A DNA stretch of 6,684 nt. Source: an uncultured Clostridia bacterium. GTDB lineage: Bacteria > Bacillota > Clostridia > Oscillospirales > CAG-272. Position 1 is the first letter of the stretch. Each line of letters starts with the position of its first letter. The stretch spans positions 1-6,684 of the forward strand of contig CANBDB010000088.1 in assembly GCA_947367285.1 (NCBI GenBank). Direction: 5' to 3'. The notes under the pieces are model-generated. The model was not told the origin of the DNA and ran no database searches. It saw only the letters and a program-made list of their open reading frames with translations. The position numbers and the translations under genes are program-made. This document shows, piece after piece, positions 6,544 to 6,684 of this stretch.

Positions 6544-6576
6544 ATCATAAATCATAATCCTTAAAAATTCCTTAAA
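6544..6576 (-). promoter_or_regulatory. Promoter with a tandem response-regulator site before the ABC exporter
   Basis: On the minus strand TTTAAGGA occurs twice (6569-6576 and 6558-6565) at an 11-bp period. The second TTTAAG is followed by exactly 10 bases and then TATGAT (6544-6549) as the -10 box; there is no good -35 hexamer. This matches the layout known for CiaR in streptococci (TTTAAG, 5 bases, TTTAAG, 10 bases, -10) and in general for OmpR/PhoB-family activators that bind direct repeats on one face of the helix and stand in for the -35 box. Transcription would begin near 6537, leaving a leader of about 48 bases. A second TATGAT at 6551-6556 overlaps the spacer. No regulator gene is in view. 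Confidence 0.68.
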
Positions 6577-6641
6577 TTTTTTTAGTTTTTAGCAAAATAA
6601 TTAAAAAAGTGTCTGCCAAATTGTAAGAACTCACAAAAATA

Positions 6642-6681
6642 ACAATATATTGATTTAATTGTTGACAATGGCACAATATAT
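6642..6681. repeat. AT-rich repeats upstream of the ABC promoter
   Basis: ACAATATAT occurs at 6642-6650 and again at 6673-6681, 31 bp apart, on the plus strand. Between and within them are the palindromes CAATATATTG (6643-6652) and ATTGTTGACAAT (6658-6669). The latter contains a TTGACA (plus strand, 6662-6667) that could be the -35 box of a divergent gene, but its -10 box would fall past the window end. AT-rich DNA gives such matches by chance, so this is weak. Confidence 0.3.
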
Positions 6682-6684
6682 AGT

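Noticed and set aside
6662..6684. Plus-strand promoter starting with TTGACA at 6662-6667
   Set aside because: A 17-bp spacer would place the -10 box beyond the window end. TATAGT at 6679-6684 is only 11 bp away, too close, so it cannot be supported here.

Overview
All genes that can be supported in this AT-rich window lie on the minus strand. Canonical AGGAG-type ribosome sites, sigma-A-type promoter elements, a bile salt hydrolase of the clostridial type and small 'clostridial' domains of unknown function all point to a low-GC Firmicute, most likely a gut clostridium. No RNA gene, insertion sequence, CRISPR array or phage gene was seen.

Reading in the direction of transcription (right to left), the first unit begins at a promoter near 6544-6576. 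It has two TTTAAGGA direct repeats set 11 bp apart and 10 bp in front of a -10 box, the layout of a site for an OmpR/PhoB-type response regulator. It drives an 881-residue MacB-like ABC exporter (ATPase and FtsX-type permease in one chain, 3844-6489). Twelve bases later comes a 135-residue two-helix membrane protein with a C-terminal zinc ribbon (3424-3831), followed by a hairpin terminator at 3381-3418.

A bile salt hydrolase gene (2366-3337) follows. It has all the Ntn-hydrolase catalytic residues and starts right at its nucleophile, Met-Cys. No convincing promoter of its own is visible. A perfect 9-bp inverted repeat surrounds its ribosome-binding site and includes the first two bases of the start codon, so control at the RNA or operator level is possible.

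The second unit begins at a perfect-consensus promoter (TTGACA, 17 bp, TATAAT; 2240-2268) with a strongly structured leader. It encodes a type IV pilin-like protein (1712-2155), a 408-residue protein that looks like a degenerate PilM fused to a clostridial domain of unknown function (459-1685), and a second pilin-like protein (1-409) that runs off the window. This looks like part of a type IV pilus, competence pilus or pseudopilus assembly cluster. The rest of that cluster (ATPase, platform protein, prepilin peptidase) is not in view.

Between the two units lies a 24-bp near-perfect AT palindrome (2305-2328) flanked by short GC-rich direct repeats. The ABC exporter, zinc-ribbon protein and bile salt hydrolase could together form a bile or envelope-stress module, but that link is inference from order alone.
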